The translations under genes and the position numbers were made by a program. Below the pieces are notes generated by a model. The model saw nothing but the letters and a program-made list of their open reading frames with translations, did not search any database and had not been told where the DNA came from. Positions 1 through 10,964 of a DNA stretch of 64,000 bases are shown piece by piece. Positions within the stretch are counted from its first letter, which is position 1; every line of letters starts with the position of its first letter. Where the stretch lies: contig NC_086180.1 of assembly GCF_023053635.1 (NCBI RefSeq), forward strand, positions 131,501 to 195,500. Direction: 5' to 3'. Origin of the DNA: Elgaria multicarinata webbii. Taxonomy: Eukaryota; Chordata; Lepidosauria; Squamata; Anguidae.

Positions 1-1826
1 TGAGCTGAGATTAGCGAGGGATGCTAAAAGCAATAAAAAGGCTTTCTTCAGATACGTGAGTAGTAAAAGACAGAGGAAAGAAATGGTGGTTCAACTGCTT
101 AATGAGGATGGCAAATTGATAACAGATGACAAACAAAAGGCTGAAGTGCTCAATTCCTACTTTGCCTCGGTCTTCTCCCAAAAGCGGGTCTATGACCCCC
201 CTGGAAAAAGTGAAGCAGAAGTTGAGGGGGCAGGATTGCAGTTTGAGATTGATAAACAAATGGTCAAAGAACACCTAATTTCCTTGAATGAGTTCAAATC
301 TCCAGGGCCCGATGAACTGCATCCAAGAGAAGGAGCTAGCGGAAGAACTCTCAGAACCTTTGTCTATTATCTTTGCAAAATCATGGAAGACGGGTGAGGT
401 GCCGGATGACTGGAGGAGGGCTAACGTTGTCCCTATCTTCAAAAAGGGCAAAAAGGAGGAACCTGGGAACTACAGACCAGTCAGTCTGACATCCATCCCT
501 GGGAAAATTCTGGAGCAGATTATAAAGAAGTCAATCTGTAAACACCTTGAAATCAATGCAGTGATTACTAGAAGCCAACATGGATTTGTCAGGAACAAAT
601 CCTGTCAGACTAATTTGATCTCATTTTTTGATAGGATAACCTCCCTTGTGGACTGTGGGAATGCTGTGGACGTCATATATCTTGACTTCAGCAAAGCTTT
701 TGACAAAGTACCACATGACATTCTGATTAACAAACTAGCTAAAAGTGGGCTAGATGGAACAACTATTAGGTGGATCCACAGTTGGCTACAGAATCGGACT
801 CAAAGAGTACTTATCAATGGAACCTTCTCAAACTGGGGAGAGGCAACGAGTGGGGTGCCGCAGGGCTCAGTCCTGGGCCCAGTGCTCTTCAACATTTTTA
901 TTAATGATTTGGACGAGGAGGTGCAGGGAACGCTGATCAAATTTGCAGATGACACCAAATTGGGTGGGATAGCTAATACCCTGGAAGACAGAAACAAACT
1001 TCAAAGTGATCTTGATAGGCTGGAGTGCTGGGCTGAAAACAACAGAATGAAATTTAATAGGGATAAATGCCAAGTTCTACATTTAGGGAATAGAAACCAA
1101 ATGCACAGTTACAAGATGGGGGACACTTGGCTCAGCAATACTACAAACGAGAAAGATCTTGGAATTGTTGTAGATCACAAGCTGAATATGAGCCAACAGT
1201 GCGATATGGCTGCAAGAAAGGCCAATGCTATTTTGGGCTGCATTAATAGAAGTATAGCTTCCAAATCACGTGAGGTACTGGTTCCTCTCTATTCGGCCCT
1301 GGTTAGGCCTCATCTAGAGTATTGCGTCCAGTTCTGGGCTCCACAATTCAAGAAGGACGCAGACAAGCTGGAGCGTGTTCAGAAGAGGGCAACCAGGATG
1401 ATCAGAGGTCTAGAAACAAAGCCCTATGAAGAGAGACTGAAAGAACTGGGCATGTTTAGCCTGGAGAAGAGAAGATTGAGGGGAGACAGGATAGCACTCT
1501 TCAAATACTTAAAAGGTTGTCACACAGAGGAGGGCCAGGATCTCTTCTCGATCCTCCCAGAGTGCAGGACACGGAATAACGGGCTCAAGTTAAAGAAAGC
1601 CAGATTCCGGCTGGACATCAGGAAAAACTTCCTAACTGTTAGAGCAGTGCGACAATGGAATCAGCTACCTAGGGAGGTTGTGGGCTCTCCCACACTAGAG
1701 GCATTCAAGAAGCAGCTGGACAACCATCTGTCAGGGATGCTTTAGGGTGGATTCCTGCATTGAGCAGGGGGTTGGACTCGATAGCCTTGTGGGCCCCTTC
1801 CAACTCTGCTATTCTATGATTCTATG
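1..1826 (+). mobile_element. CR1 LINE, 3' part with reverse transcriptase ORF
   Basis: This is the 3' half of a CR1 non-LTR retrotransposon; its 5' part lies outside the window. The long frame at 288-1745 (485 codons) encodes the reverse transcriptase and C-terminal region. Visible motifs are YLDFSKAFDKVPHDI (catalytic block A), SGVPQGSVLGPVLFN (block B) and KFADDTK (catalytic block C). The upstream frame 56-397 carries the linker before the RT. Compared with the second copy at 12180-12230 a few bases (around an ATGA) are missing near 325, which splits the coding region into two frames. The 3' UTR ends with the CR1 signature of short repeats (ATTCTATGATTCTATGATTC) at about 1810-1830. The RT is otherwise open, so the copy looks young. 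Confidence 0.95.
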
Positions 1827-2072
1827 ATTCATTTGAAAAGAGAACTTGTCCACCTCAAAATTCCTACGGGTCTTATGGTCAGTGACTGGACTTTACCTGC
1901 AGATGCTGGATTGAGCCCTTGAGCCCCACTGTGCCTGCAGACGCCTGGCCAGGCTCCCTGCCCCATCTGGGGTGGGAGTGGGAGGGCAAAGTGACGTGTG
2001 ATCCACCCAGCCTCCACCGCCTCGCTTTCCAGGAGCATCCCTGGGGAATACAAACTGAGGTCTGTTCTTAAG

Positions 2073-2391
2073 TAGGGTGACCCTATGAAAAGGAGGGCAG
2101 GGCTCCTGTATCTTTCACTGTTGCATAGAAAAGGGAATTTCAGCAGGTGTCATTTGCATAGATGGGGAACCTGGTGAAATTCCCTCTTCATCACCACAGT
2201 GAAAGCTGCAGGAGCTATAGTAGAGTGACCAGATTTAAAAGAGGGCAGGGCTCCTGCAGCTTTCACTGTGGTGCTGAAGAGGGGATTTCACCAGCTTCTC
2301 CATCTATACAAATGACACCTGCTGAAATTCTTTAACAGTACAACTGTTAAAGACGCAGGAGCCCTGCCCTCCTTCTCATAGCGTCACCCTA
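2073..2391. mobile_element. Palindromic MITE with 7-bp target duplication
   Basis: The element starts TAGGGTGACCCTATGAAAAG and ends with the near reverse complement (CATAGCGTCACCCTA). Most of its length folds back on itself: motifs such as GGAGGGCAGGGCTCCTG and AGCAGGTGTCATTTG near the left end recur in reverse complement near the right end. It is flanked by the direct repeat TCTTAAG (2066-2072 and 2392-2398). It has no coding capacity, so it is a non-autonomous DNA transposon; the superfamily is uncertain, perhaps hAT. A shorter relative lies at 28487-28760. Confidence 0.8.
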
Positions 2392-2599
2392 TCTTAAGAG
2401 TGGCGAGGGGGGAGCGGTGTGGGTGTCTCTGTCTCTCTCTCTCTCCGTCTCTCTCTCTTCCCCAATGCGGCTTGGTGCAGGTTTCGTGAGCTTTTGGAGG
2501 GGGGGAAGAATATTGGGGGGGTTCAGTGACTTTCTCTGCGCATCACCGACTCGCCTTCTGTGAAATGGGAATTATTATTTTGTGGTTGCGCTTCGTGGA

Positions 2600-3443
2600 G
2601 GGGAGGGGAGGGGAGGGTCCCTGGCTTGGCGTTTGGGGCCCAAGGGGCCCGGGGGGGGTCCCAGTTTGTTGCTGGGACCCCTGCCCCCCCTCCCGTAACA
2701 GCCATTTTGTGAGAGCGCCCCGGGACGCTCCCTCAGGACGGCAGAGGCGCCGCTGGCCCCGCGGGGTGGGGGCGGGGGCGCACGGACGACGCAGTCGAGC
2801 TCCGGGCTGCCAGTCGAGGGACGGCTAAGCCCACCCCGCTCCGCCCCGCGTTCCCGCGAGGGAAGAGCCAGACACACACGCGCCCCGGGCGTCGTCCCCA
2901 CCAGAAGGCTGGGCGGAAGCGCTGTCGCCCCACGCGCGAGCCCCTCTAGGACAGCAGCCGTTGGTGGCTTTAACCCTTAGAGAGCCAGTCTTCCTCCTAC
3001 TCCCAAAGCTCCTGGCAGCCGCTGCCTTTAGAAGTGGGCGGAGCGGAGGGGGGCTCAGTCCTTCTGGCGCCCCCTGCTGGGCACCTACAGGGCAGGGAGA
3101 AGGACGGAAGGAAGGTGGGTAGGTGGGTGCGTGGGTGGGTGGGGAGGAGGCTCCGAAGAGCCTCCCAGGGCGCCTGGCGGTGAGTGCGGAGGCACCAGTG
3201 GGGCCCCCACCCACCTGGAGGCCCAGCACCCCCCCCCGCCCCTGCTGGAGGGGAGGGGGTCTGGCCTTGGGGGTCTTTGGGGGCACGGCCAGGGGCGCCC
3301 CTCCCCGCGCTCGGGTCTGTGCCTCGGGGGTCCCCGAGCCCCCCGCCCCCTCTGCCTCCCGAGCCCCTTGAGCCCCCCGCCCCCCTGAGCCCGCCCGAAC
3401 CCCCCTGAGCCCTCCTTCCTGGCCCGCCAGGGGCCCCGGCGGC
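2600..3443 (+). promoter_or_regulatory. CpG-rich promoter region of the zinc-finger gene
   Basis: This stretch is very GC- and CpG-rich, with long runs of C or G, and lies directly upstream of the first coding exon of the SCAN zinc-finger gene. No TATA box is evident. A CpG-island promoter is the usual arrangement for such genes; the transcription start cannot be placed by eye. Confidence 0.55.
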
Positions 3444-6400
3444 ATGTGGTCACCCGCGCCCGCGCCCCCGCTCCAGCCCTCCTTCCCTCCGGAGCGAAAC
3501 CGGCCGCAGAGCAAGGAGATGCTGCGGGCGCTGTTGGAGGCGGAGCTGCAGCCGCACCAGTCGCCCAAGCAGGAGCAGCAGGAGCAGGAGGCGGCTGCTG
3601 AGCCCCAGCCGGCAGCCCCCGGCCCCCATGACGGCCAGCCCGGCGGCAGCGGGGGGCTCTGGGCCCGAGCGCTGCTGCGGAAGAGCCTGAAGCCGGAGGA
3701 GGGGCGGCAGGAGGCCGCCGCCGCCGCGGGCAGCTGCGAGGCCCGGCGCTTCCGCTACCTGGAGGCCGAGGGGCCCCGCGAGGTCTGCAGCTGCCTCCAG
3801 ACCCTCTGCCGCCGGTGGCTGCGGCCCGAGTGGCACACGAAGGCCCAGATGCTGGACCTGGTCGTCCTGGAGCAGTTCCTGGCCGTCCTGCCCCCGGAGA
3901 TGGAGAGCTGGGTCAGAGGGTGTGGACCGGAGACCACTCCCTAGGCGGTGGCCCTGGCCGAAGGCTTCCTCCTGAGCCAGCAGCAGGAGCGGGAGGAGGA
4001 GGAGAAGAAGAAGCCGGACGAGGAGGAGGAGGAGGAGGAGCAGCAGCAGGTGAGATGGGGTGGGGGGGTGGCGCACAGATCTGGACGGGGCTCCAGAGAA
4101 CACGTGGAGCCTTCTCCCAGCCAGGGCTTCCCCTGGCTGTCCTCCCAAAGAGGAATGCCCCAATCCAACAGCGGCAGGGTGTGGATCAGGCCCTTCGTGG
4201 AGGGTCCCGAGGCAGTTGGCAGGGGAATCATCCTTGTCTTGAGGCCAGGGTTGAACGCTCTGCCCCCAGCCAGACCCCCGATCTTCCGGGCTCGGTGCCC
4301 AGGGCACGGCTGTGAACAGGTGGCAGCACGTTGGGTGGCCCAGGGCCGTGGCCAGCCCCTCCCCCCCTCCCCGGGCCTCTCTGTTTCCTGTCCCCCTTAA
4401 TCACCTGGGCTTCTCGCTCCTGTTGCAGGTGCAGGGGACGCTGGCCCACGTGACGCCTGAAGCACGGAAGGCTCCGTCCGGCTCCACTCCGCGTCCGCTG
4501 CTCAGAGGGATCGTGCAGGAGGGCGGCGGAAGCACCGCGTCGCTGGGTAACGGTGGTCTGGAGGGCTGCTTCCACGTGGCCCCGCTCTGTGGGAGAGGCC
4601 TAATTCTCCGTGCCCCTTGGTGACCTGGGCCTGGGAGGGGGCTCTGCTCTCTCTCTCTCTCGCCCCTCTGACGTGCTTTACAAAGGAGGGGTTCCTTTCC
4701 CAAGAGATGAAGGCTTTGCTTGCATCCAAAGCCGTGCTTTGAGTTATGCTCAAAGTGGAGGAAGATTGATTTCTCACGAGGAAAGGGAACTGAAATGGAA
4801 AATGCTTATGAAGTATGAACTATCCTCCTGTTGTCTCCCTCCTAGGAAATGGAATTATGCTCAGAGGTCCCTGCCGGCCCCCTTCTCTTTGTGGAGGGAT
4901 GGAAACCGCTTCTGAGCAGCCTGAACAGGTAGGAGAGGGGTCCCTGAGGAGGCCGGCAGGCGGGGCTGGGGCTGGGCACTCTGCCTCTGGCACCTCTCCC
5001 CGAGCCTGAAGGAGGTGGCGCCCTCTTCCCTCCTCCTCTGAAAGGGGAAGGGAGGTTTTGACCGCCGCCAATAAAGGTTTGCCTCTTCCAGAAGAGCCTC
5101 CTCCACCCTTCCCCTTGGCTGACATTTTAGATGCTTACGTTGCCTGCAAGGAGGACACGTATGCAGCTTTTTCTTCTTCCGTCAGGATCTGGTGACCTTT
5201 GAGGAGATGGCGGTGCATTTCACTGCATTTCACGGAGGAGGAGGCGCTCCATTGGATCCAGGCCAGAGGGGTCCCCCCGGGGGCGTCACACGGGAGACCT
5301 GTGGCACTGCCGGAACCTGGCTTCTCTGGGTAAGGCGCCCTGCATTGGCCACCTGGTCCTGGTGCCTTGTATGTTTTTAATTTAACAGTGAAGCGTAGAA
5401 CCGAATTTCCTTTTGCCGCACATCTTCAGGCTGCCCTCTTGCAGAAGCCAGCTCTGGTCCTGCGAGCCCCACAGTGGCGACAAGCGCATTCTCCCCCCAG
5501 GGCCCTCTGCAGAGGCCCTCCGCTCCCTCACACTGTAGCGCACGTCTAACTCGGTTCTCATCCGGTGATCTAACTGCCTCCCTTCGAGGTTCTGATGTGT
5601 TCAGAAGTGTTGTCAGTGATTTCTTCCTCAAATCCTCCTCCTCCCCCTTCTCCTATTGCATCCTATTCTCTCTTGCATTCTCATTTGCCAATGTTTCTGT
5701 CCATTTTCGTTCCCATTTGTTTTTAATTGCTTTATGGAAAGAGCACGGAGCTGAGGAGCCTTCCGCCGGGGCTCAAGCAGGAACCAGAACGTGCCGGAGG
5801 GGCTCAGAACGGGCCTTCTCGTGGCCACCTTGAAGGGAAGCAGCGGAGAGAGGGGAGCGAGACCTCTGGGGCTGTGGGTGCCCCCCCCCTTGCCTCCCTC
5901 TGTTGCAGCCAGAGGGGGTGGAATGGCAGCCAGGCTTTCATTTCACAACGGAGCCTTCTTGCCTCCCCCGGCTTCCTTGATGATGCCTCTTGCTTCAGCG
6001 TGGCGGGGGAGGTGATGTACCTGCAGCCCTCCAGGACGTGGCAAAACACCCGCCGCCCCCTCTTCTGAGCTGGCGGGGAGCTCTTCTGCTCCTAACTTCG
6101 CCTCCTTTTCGTAGCCGCGGTGGGGGGTTGCCTGTGGGCCAGGGCCTCCTGGCTCAGCCTGGGAGGGAGGGGCGTGTTCTTAGAGGGCCCCTCCCCCCTT
6201 GCTCATGGCGGCTTCGCTTCCCACGGAGGAGACGCCTGCTGCCTTCTCCCCGCCAGCCCTTTGCGCGTGATCGCACAGCACAGTGGCCAAGCAGCGGCCG
6301 GCTTCTGTTAGCAGACTGATACTTCTGGATCCAAGCAGGGACCTTTTGCTCCGCTCTGGAGTTGCCAGACCTACCTCTCCTTCCTCTGACCCTGATGGGA

Positions 6401-8501
6401 CTTCAGGCCAGCCGGTATTAAATCCCGAATGTCCATTAAGGTTGGATTTCTCCGTTTCTGCTTTCTTTGACAGGGCTTGCAGTTCCCAGAGCAGAGCTCA
6501 TTTCCGGGCAAGAAGATCCATTGGCTGAGGACTCCGATGAAGGCGAGGAATCAGCCGGTAAGTGCCCAGGCGTGGTGGAGCCCTCGGGTCAGGCGCTGCA
6601 CCCCCCTGGCAGACCCGGTGGCTTCTGGCTAAATGCCGCCCACTGTGTGCTTGAGAGATCTGCCAGAAGAGAATCGGCCGGGGACGAGCAGGTGGAGAGA
6701 CTCTCTCACCCGGGGAAAGGGGCAGCGCGTGTCTACACTGAGAGAGAACCGTCTGTGGCCGACAGGGCCTTGAAGGCCATGTCGACGTTTCGCCCCGCAT
6801 TACCTGCTTTGACGGGCGGAAGTGGCCTTCCTGGGCTCACTGTGGGCGTGGCCTCCCCTCGTAGATGCCAGGGCCGTAGGCATGCAAAGTGTCCCACGCT
6901 CTGTGGGCCACGTTGCTGGCCTGTGCTATCGATCACCAAGAGGAAGCTTCGTATATTTGGCCAGCTCTGCCTTCCCTCCCGAGGTGCCATGCGTGGCGCT
7001 TGTTCCCGATTTGTCCCTGATCTCTCTTCCGATCCCCGCAGGTGATGGCCAGGACAGCAGCAGAGAAGGTGAGCCGCAGAGAATGGGAGTGGAAGAGAAA
7101 CCAAAGTGGGGGAGCAAATGCATTGCCTTCGAGGGGTCGGACTTCCACGTCCTCCCAATCCTGGAAGAACCTTGTGAAGGGGACGTTAGGGACGGTGGCG
7201 ACGTGGCGAAGCTCTTGAAATGCTCTGAGTGTGGAAAGAGCTTTGGTCAACCGACGGACCTTATTAAACATCAAAGAACCCACCTAGGAGAGAAAACGTC
7301 TAAACTCTTGGAGTGCGGGAAGCAATTCAGCCACAGCTCAGCCCTCAGCTTGCATCCAAGGCTCCATGCAGGGAAGAAGCCCTATAAGTGCTCCACGTGT
7401 GGAAAAAGTTTCAGTCATAGCTTAAGTCTTCAATGGCATGAGAGGAGTATTCATACAGGGGAGAAGCCCTACAAATGCTCCACGTGTGGGAAGTGTTTCA
7501 GTGACGGCAGAAACCTTAAAAGACGTGAAAGAATTCATGCAGAGGAGAAGCCCTATAAGAGCTCTGAGTGTGGAAAGAGCTTCAGTCGCAGCCCAGAACT
7601 TAAATCGCATCAAAGAATCCATACTGGGGAGAAGCCCTATAAATGCCCTGAGTGTGGAAAGAGTTTCAGCCAGAGCTCAAATCTTAATAAACATCAGAGA
7701 ATCCACACAGGGCTGAAGCCCTATAAATGTTCGACGTGTGGAAAGAGTTTCAGTCATAGCACGCACCTGAAAAGACATCAGAGAACTCACACAGGAGAAA
7801 AACCCTATAAGTGCTTTGAGTGTGGAAAGTGTTTCAGTCAAAGAATAATTCTTAAATCGCATCAAAGAATTCACACAGGGGAGAAACCAGATAAATGCTC
7901 TGTGTGTGGAAAGACTTTCAGCAATAGCGGAAACCTTAAAATACATCAAAAAATTAACACAGGGGAGAAGCCCTTTAAATGTTCTGAGTGCGGAAAGAGT
8001 TTCAGTCAACGCATAATCCTTATATCCCACCAGAGAATTCATACAGGGGAGAAACCCTATAAATGCTCTGCGTGTGGAAAGAACTTCAGTGATTGCAGAA
8101 GCCTGAAAGTGCATCAAAGGATTCACACCCAGGAGAAGCCCTACAAATGCTCTGAGTGTGGAAAGAGTTTCAGTGATAGCAGAAGCCTGAAAGTGCATCA
8201 AAGAATTCACACCCAGGAGAAGCCCTACAAATGTGCCGAGTGTGGAAAGAGTTTCAGTGATACCAGGGTTCTTAAAGTGCATCAAAGGATTCACACAGGA
8301 GAGAAGCCCTATAAATGCTTGGAGTGCAGAAAGAGCTTCAACCAGAGCACCCACCTCAACTCACACCGAAGAATTCATATTCGTGGGAAGCCTTACAAAT
8401 GCTCCGAGTGTGGCATGGGGTTCCATCAAAATAGACACCTAGAGTCGCTTCAAAGAAGGATGCACTCAGCAGGGGATCCTGTAAACCCCAGCTCTGACTA
8501 G
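3444..8501 (+). pseudogene. SCAN-KRAB-C2H2 zinc-finger gene, probably decayed
   Basis: Proposed exons are 3444-4049 (SCAN), 4429-4546, 4846-4928, 5186-5329 (KRAB A), 6474-6557 and 7042-8501 (fingers); all have GT/AG edges. The SCAN core around 3745-3935 includes [20 protein letters not shown] and [20 protein letters not shown], followed by an acidic tail. SCAN mediates dimerisation, KRAB recruits the TRIM28 co-repressor, and C2H2 arrays bind DNA in the nucleus. Damage is visible. An in-frame TAG at 3942-3944 sits where related proteins read on into AVALAEGFLL, possibly a CAG changed to TAG. The KRAB exon starts normally (DLVTFEEMAVHFT) but its end, normally NLASLG, is out of frame and the exon is 144 nt long. 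Of 15 finger units, five lack a ligand (units 2, 4, 5, 9 and 15). The last exon is open for about 480 codons, so a shorter finger-only protein is possible. Confidence 0.85.
7042..8501 (+). CDS. C2H2 zinc-finger array exon (15 finger units)
   Basis: This single last exon carries all fingers of the SCAN-KRAB gene, joined by TGEKPYKC-type linkers. Units 1, 3, 6-8 and 10-14 keep both Cys and both His. Unit 2 (KLLECGKQF) and unit 5 ([10 protein letters not shown]) lost the first Cys; unit 4 (LKRRERIH) and unit 15 (LESLQRRMH) lost the first His; unit 9 (KIHQKIN) lost the last His. Units 11 to 13 share almost the same helix ([12 protein letters not shown]), which suggests recent local duplication. 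The N-terminal 50 residues are a linker without clear domain. The acceptor at 7041/7042 follows a CCCGCAG tract. Confidence 0.9.
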
Positions 8502-8590
8502 AATGTGGGGAGCTCTTCTGACATTTTCAAACCCAGGAGAAAGGGTATGAATAATTATAATTTCTTTGTCTACCCAAAACTTAATAAGCA

Positions 8591-8632
8591 CGAAGAGTCG
8601 GAAGCGACTGAACGAATAAACAACAACAAATT
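8591..8632 (+). repeat. BovB/RTE LINE 3' tail fragment
   Basis: CACGAAGAGTCGGAAGCGAC followed by TGAACGAATAAACAACAAC is the end of BovB-type RTE LINEs and of the SINEs they mobilise. Only about 40 bases are present, just 3' of the zinc-finger stop codon. It is the intact version of the site that a hAT-type element split at 45282-46704. Bases on either side weakly resemble finger-linker codons, so the tail may sit in a decayed extension of the finger exon. Confidence 0.75.
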
Positions 8633-8639
8633 CATGCAA

Positions 8640-9782
8640 GGGAAGGCCTGACTCTGCCGGTGCTCAAAGTGCAGCAGGAATGTCCCTTGGCATGGCCGAG
8701 GGTGGGCCGTGAAGGAGGACGGATCTGAGACTTGGGCACCCGGACTGGTCGCCTGCGGTGAATAGACGTTGCCTCCAAGGGACTATGTAAGTGCAAGCCA
8801 CAGGGGCAAATGCATGCATACTGTGAGCTGCTCAAGGTGTGCGGTGTGAGCCAACAGGACACTGCTGGAGCCCGATACTACGTTTCAGTTGCAGCCATTT
8901 CTTTGACCTCCCCATGATTTGTGCTATAATATTGCATTTAAATACTGGGTGAGCTGCAGGGGACAGTTGGTGGGCTTGGCCGGAAGCAGCCATGGCTGAG
9001 GCTGGAGGCACCCTGCCCCAACCATCTGTCTGACCCACACACACCAACAGAATCCTCCCTAATTCCCCCTTATCTCCTTGATCAGGGTCTTAACTGTCCA
9101 CCCCCGCCCCAGCTTTTCATTAGAAGGTGGCTCTCTGGTCTTGTGCCATTCTAGCCAGCTGAACTCCATGATTTCTCAAAACCTTTATCTTGAAAGGAGC
9201 CATAGAGCGTTGCTGGCTTGAATGGCCAAAGGCACTCTAGCCTTCCATGCTGGTACTGAGAGGGAAACCACGGAGTCCAGCGGACTAGAGGGGCAAAAGG
9301 TTCCTTTTATGCCTTAAAGGTGCCATGCACTGTGGGGGAGGGTTGCACAAGCAATTCCCCCTTGCCCCCCCCATGTGAAACAACATGCTTCTTTGCTGAG
9401 GTGCCCAGAGCGCCCCCCTCCCCATTCAGCCCTCCCAGCCTGGCTAGAGCCAGGCTGGCTGCTTCTCTCTCTCTCTCTCTCTCTCTCTCTGTGGTTCCCC
9501 ACAACCATATCATGCCCACCCTAAAGGCTGTGTTTGGGGGCGACGCAGCGCCTCCCCTGCAGGGGCTGGGCCAGATCCTGTTTTATTTACCAAGGACGTT
9601 TATACACTTCTGGTCCGTTTGGAGGTTTTTCTCCTTGGCGTGTGTCGCATTGAGTGGCTTGTTCCTTTGCTTTGTAGGCCTCCCTTGAAATCATGCTTTG
9701 ATGAGATGGGCTGGGGGCATGAAAGTGTTTTAGAGAAAGGAAGTTACAAGCAGCTGCCCTCCTCTCTCCGCCTCCCCACCTT
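8640..9782. other. Intergenic stretch, no gene seen
   Basis: No convincing coding exon or known repeat was recognised apart from a (TC)n microsatellite at about 9465-9491. It may include the 3' UTR of the zinc-finger gene. Confidence 0.5.
9465..9491 (+). repeat. (TC)n microsatellite
   Basis: An uninterrupted CT dinucleotide tract of about 12 units. Confidence 0.9.
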
Positions 9783-10036
9783 CCCCATCCTTATTATTAG
9801 TATTATTATTTATTATTATTATTTATTTATATAGCACCATCAGTGTACATGGTGCTGTACAGAGTAAAACAGTAAATAGCAAGACCCTGCCGCATAGGCT
9901 TACAATCTAATAAAATCATAGTAAAACAATAAGGTGGGGAAGAGAATGCAAACAGGTACAGGGTAGGGTAAGCAGGCACAGGGTAGGGTAAAACTAACAG
10001 TAGAAAGTAACAGTAGAAGTCTGCACAACATCAAGA
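9783..10036 (-). mobile_element. L2-type LINE 3' end, reverse strand
   Basis: This is the reverse complement of the 3' end seen at 58548-58750: a TTATTTATATAGCACCATCA start, GTGCTGTACAGAGTAAAACA, and the paired motif with AGGGTAGGGTA repeated twice. The TTATTA run at the left is its 3' simple-repeat tail. It is 5' truncated. Confidence 0.85.
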
Positions 10037-10964
10037 TCCTTGCTACATCTTTGTCATACTCTGCAGTTGCATCTGTAGGAAGGCCTGATCATACCCATAA
10101 TTGATGCTTTGATCAATCCGTCAATGAACCGGAATGATTCTGCCACTGGGACTCCCTGAGCAAAGGACCTTCAAAGGGAGGCGGCAGCGTGAAACTGCAG
10201 AATTGCCACTTGCGTCAGGAGTTCCACCCGTGGCTTGAATTGGGGTGCAGGATTCCCTTTGGTCTACGTGGATTCATGAGCTTTCCCGTCCCAGGAGGCC
10301 TGGTGGGCTCTGCGAATGGCTAAGAACTGGGTGTGCCACTGTCTCTGCTTCCTGCGTTTCATTTCCCTCTGCCCTCCCCTGTTACAACTGTCCTCTCCCC
10401 CGCTTCCCATGCCCCTTCGAGTGTCTGTTTCTGCCATTTAGGATAGCCCTTCATGCCTCTGATGAAGTGGAAAGTAGCCCACAAAAGCCTTTGCCATAAT
10501 AAAAGTGTTCAGTCTTTCAGGTGACACAGGACTCTGTTGCTGCGGCTGCATCTCAGCCACCCTTCCGGAAATTGTTCCCTCGGAGAGGTCCTCTCGCAGG
10601 GACCAGCGGCTCACAGCTTCCAGAGGCACCAATGCCCGGGAGATGGCGTTGGCAGTGATGCACCCCACCCCACCCGATTCCACGGGCTCCCCGTTCTTAC
10701 CCTCGGAGAAAGGATACCTTGATCCTGGCTCTTACGAAGCTGTTGCTTTAGTAAAATCTGCCGAGCCCAACTGCCCCCTCGCTGACTCAGTAAAGACAGC
10801 AAAACCGCAGCAGTGAGTTCTTGCAATTTGTCCAATTCATGCGAGTACAAATGCTGCAGCGATTTCTCCTCCTCCTCTTCCTCCTTGCCAAAGCTCAGGG
10901 GAATCCCCTCGAGATCGCCTGTGGGACCAGGCATCTAAACACCAGAATCAAGGGCTGCAGGGAG
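10037..10964. other. Intergenic stretch, no gene seen
   Basis: I see neither a conserved protein nor a clear repeat. Short frames here lack recognisable domains. Bases 10440-10520 (fragment about viewing products of age) were checked in both directions without result. Confidence 0.4.

Noticed and set aside
2825-3568. Long - strand frame of 247 codons
   Set aside because: Low-complexity Gly/Pro/Arg frame in a CpG island opposite the zinc-finger gene promoter; no domain and no splice context.
3450-4307. Leu-rich - strand frame of 285 codons
   Set aside because: Antisense shadow of the SCAN exon; the Leu runs come from CAG/GAG repeats on the other strand.
7677-8354. - strand frame of 225 codons with periodic pattern
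   Set aside because: Periodicity is the antisense of the zinc-finger array.
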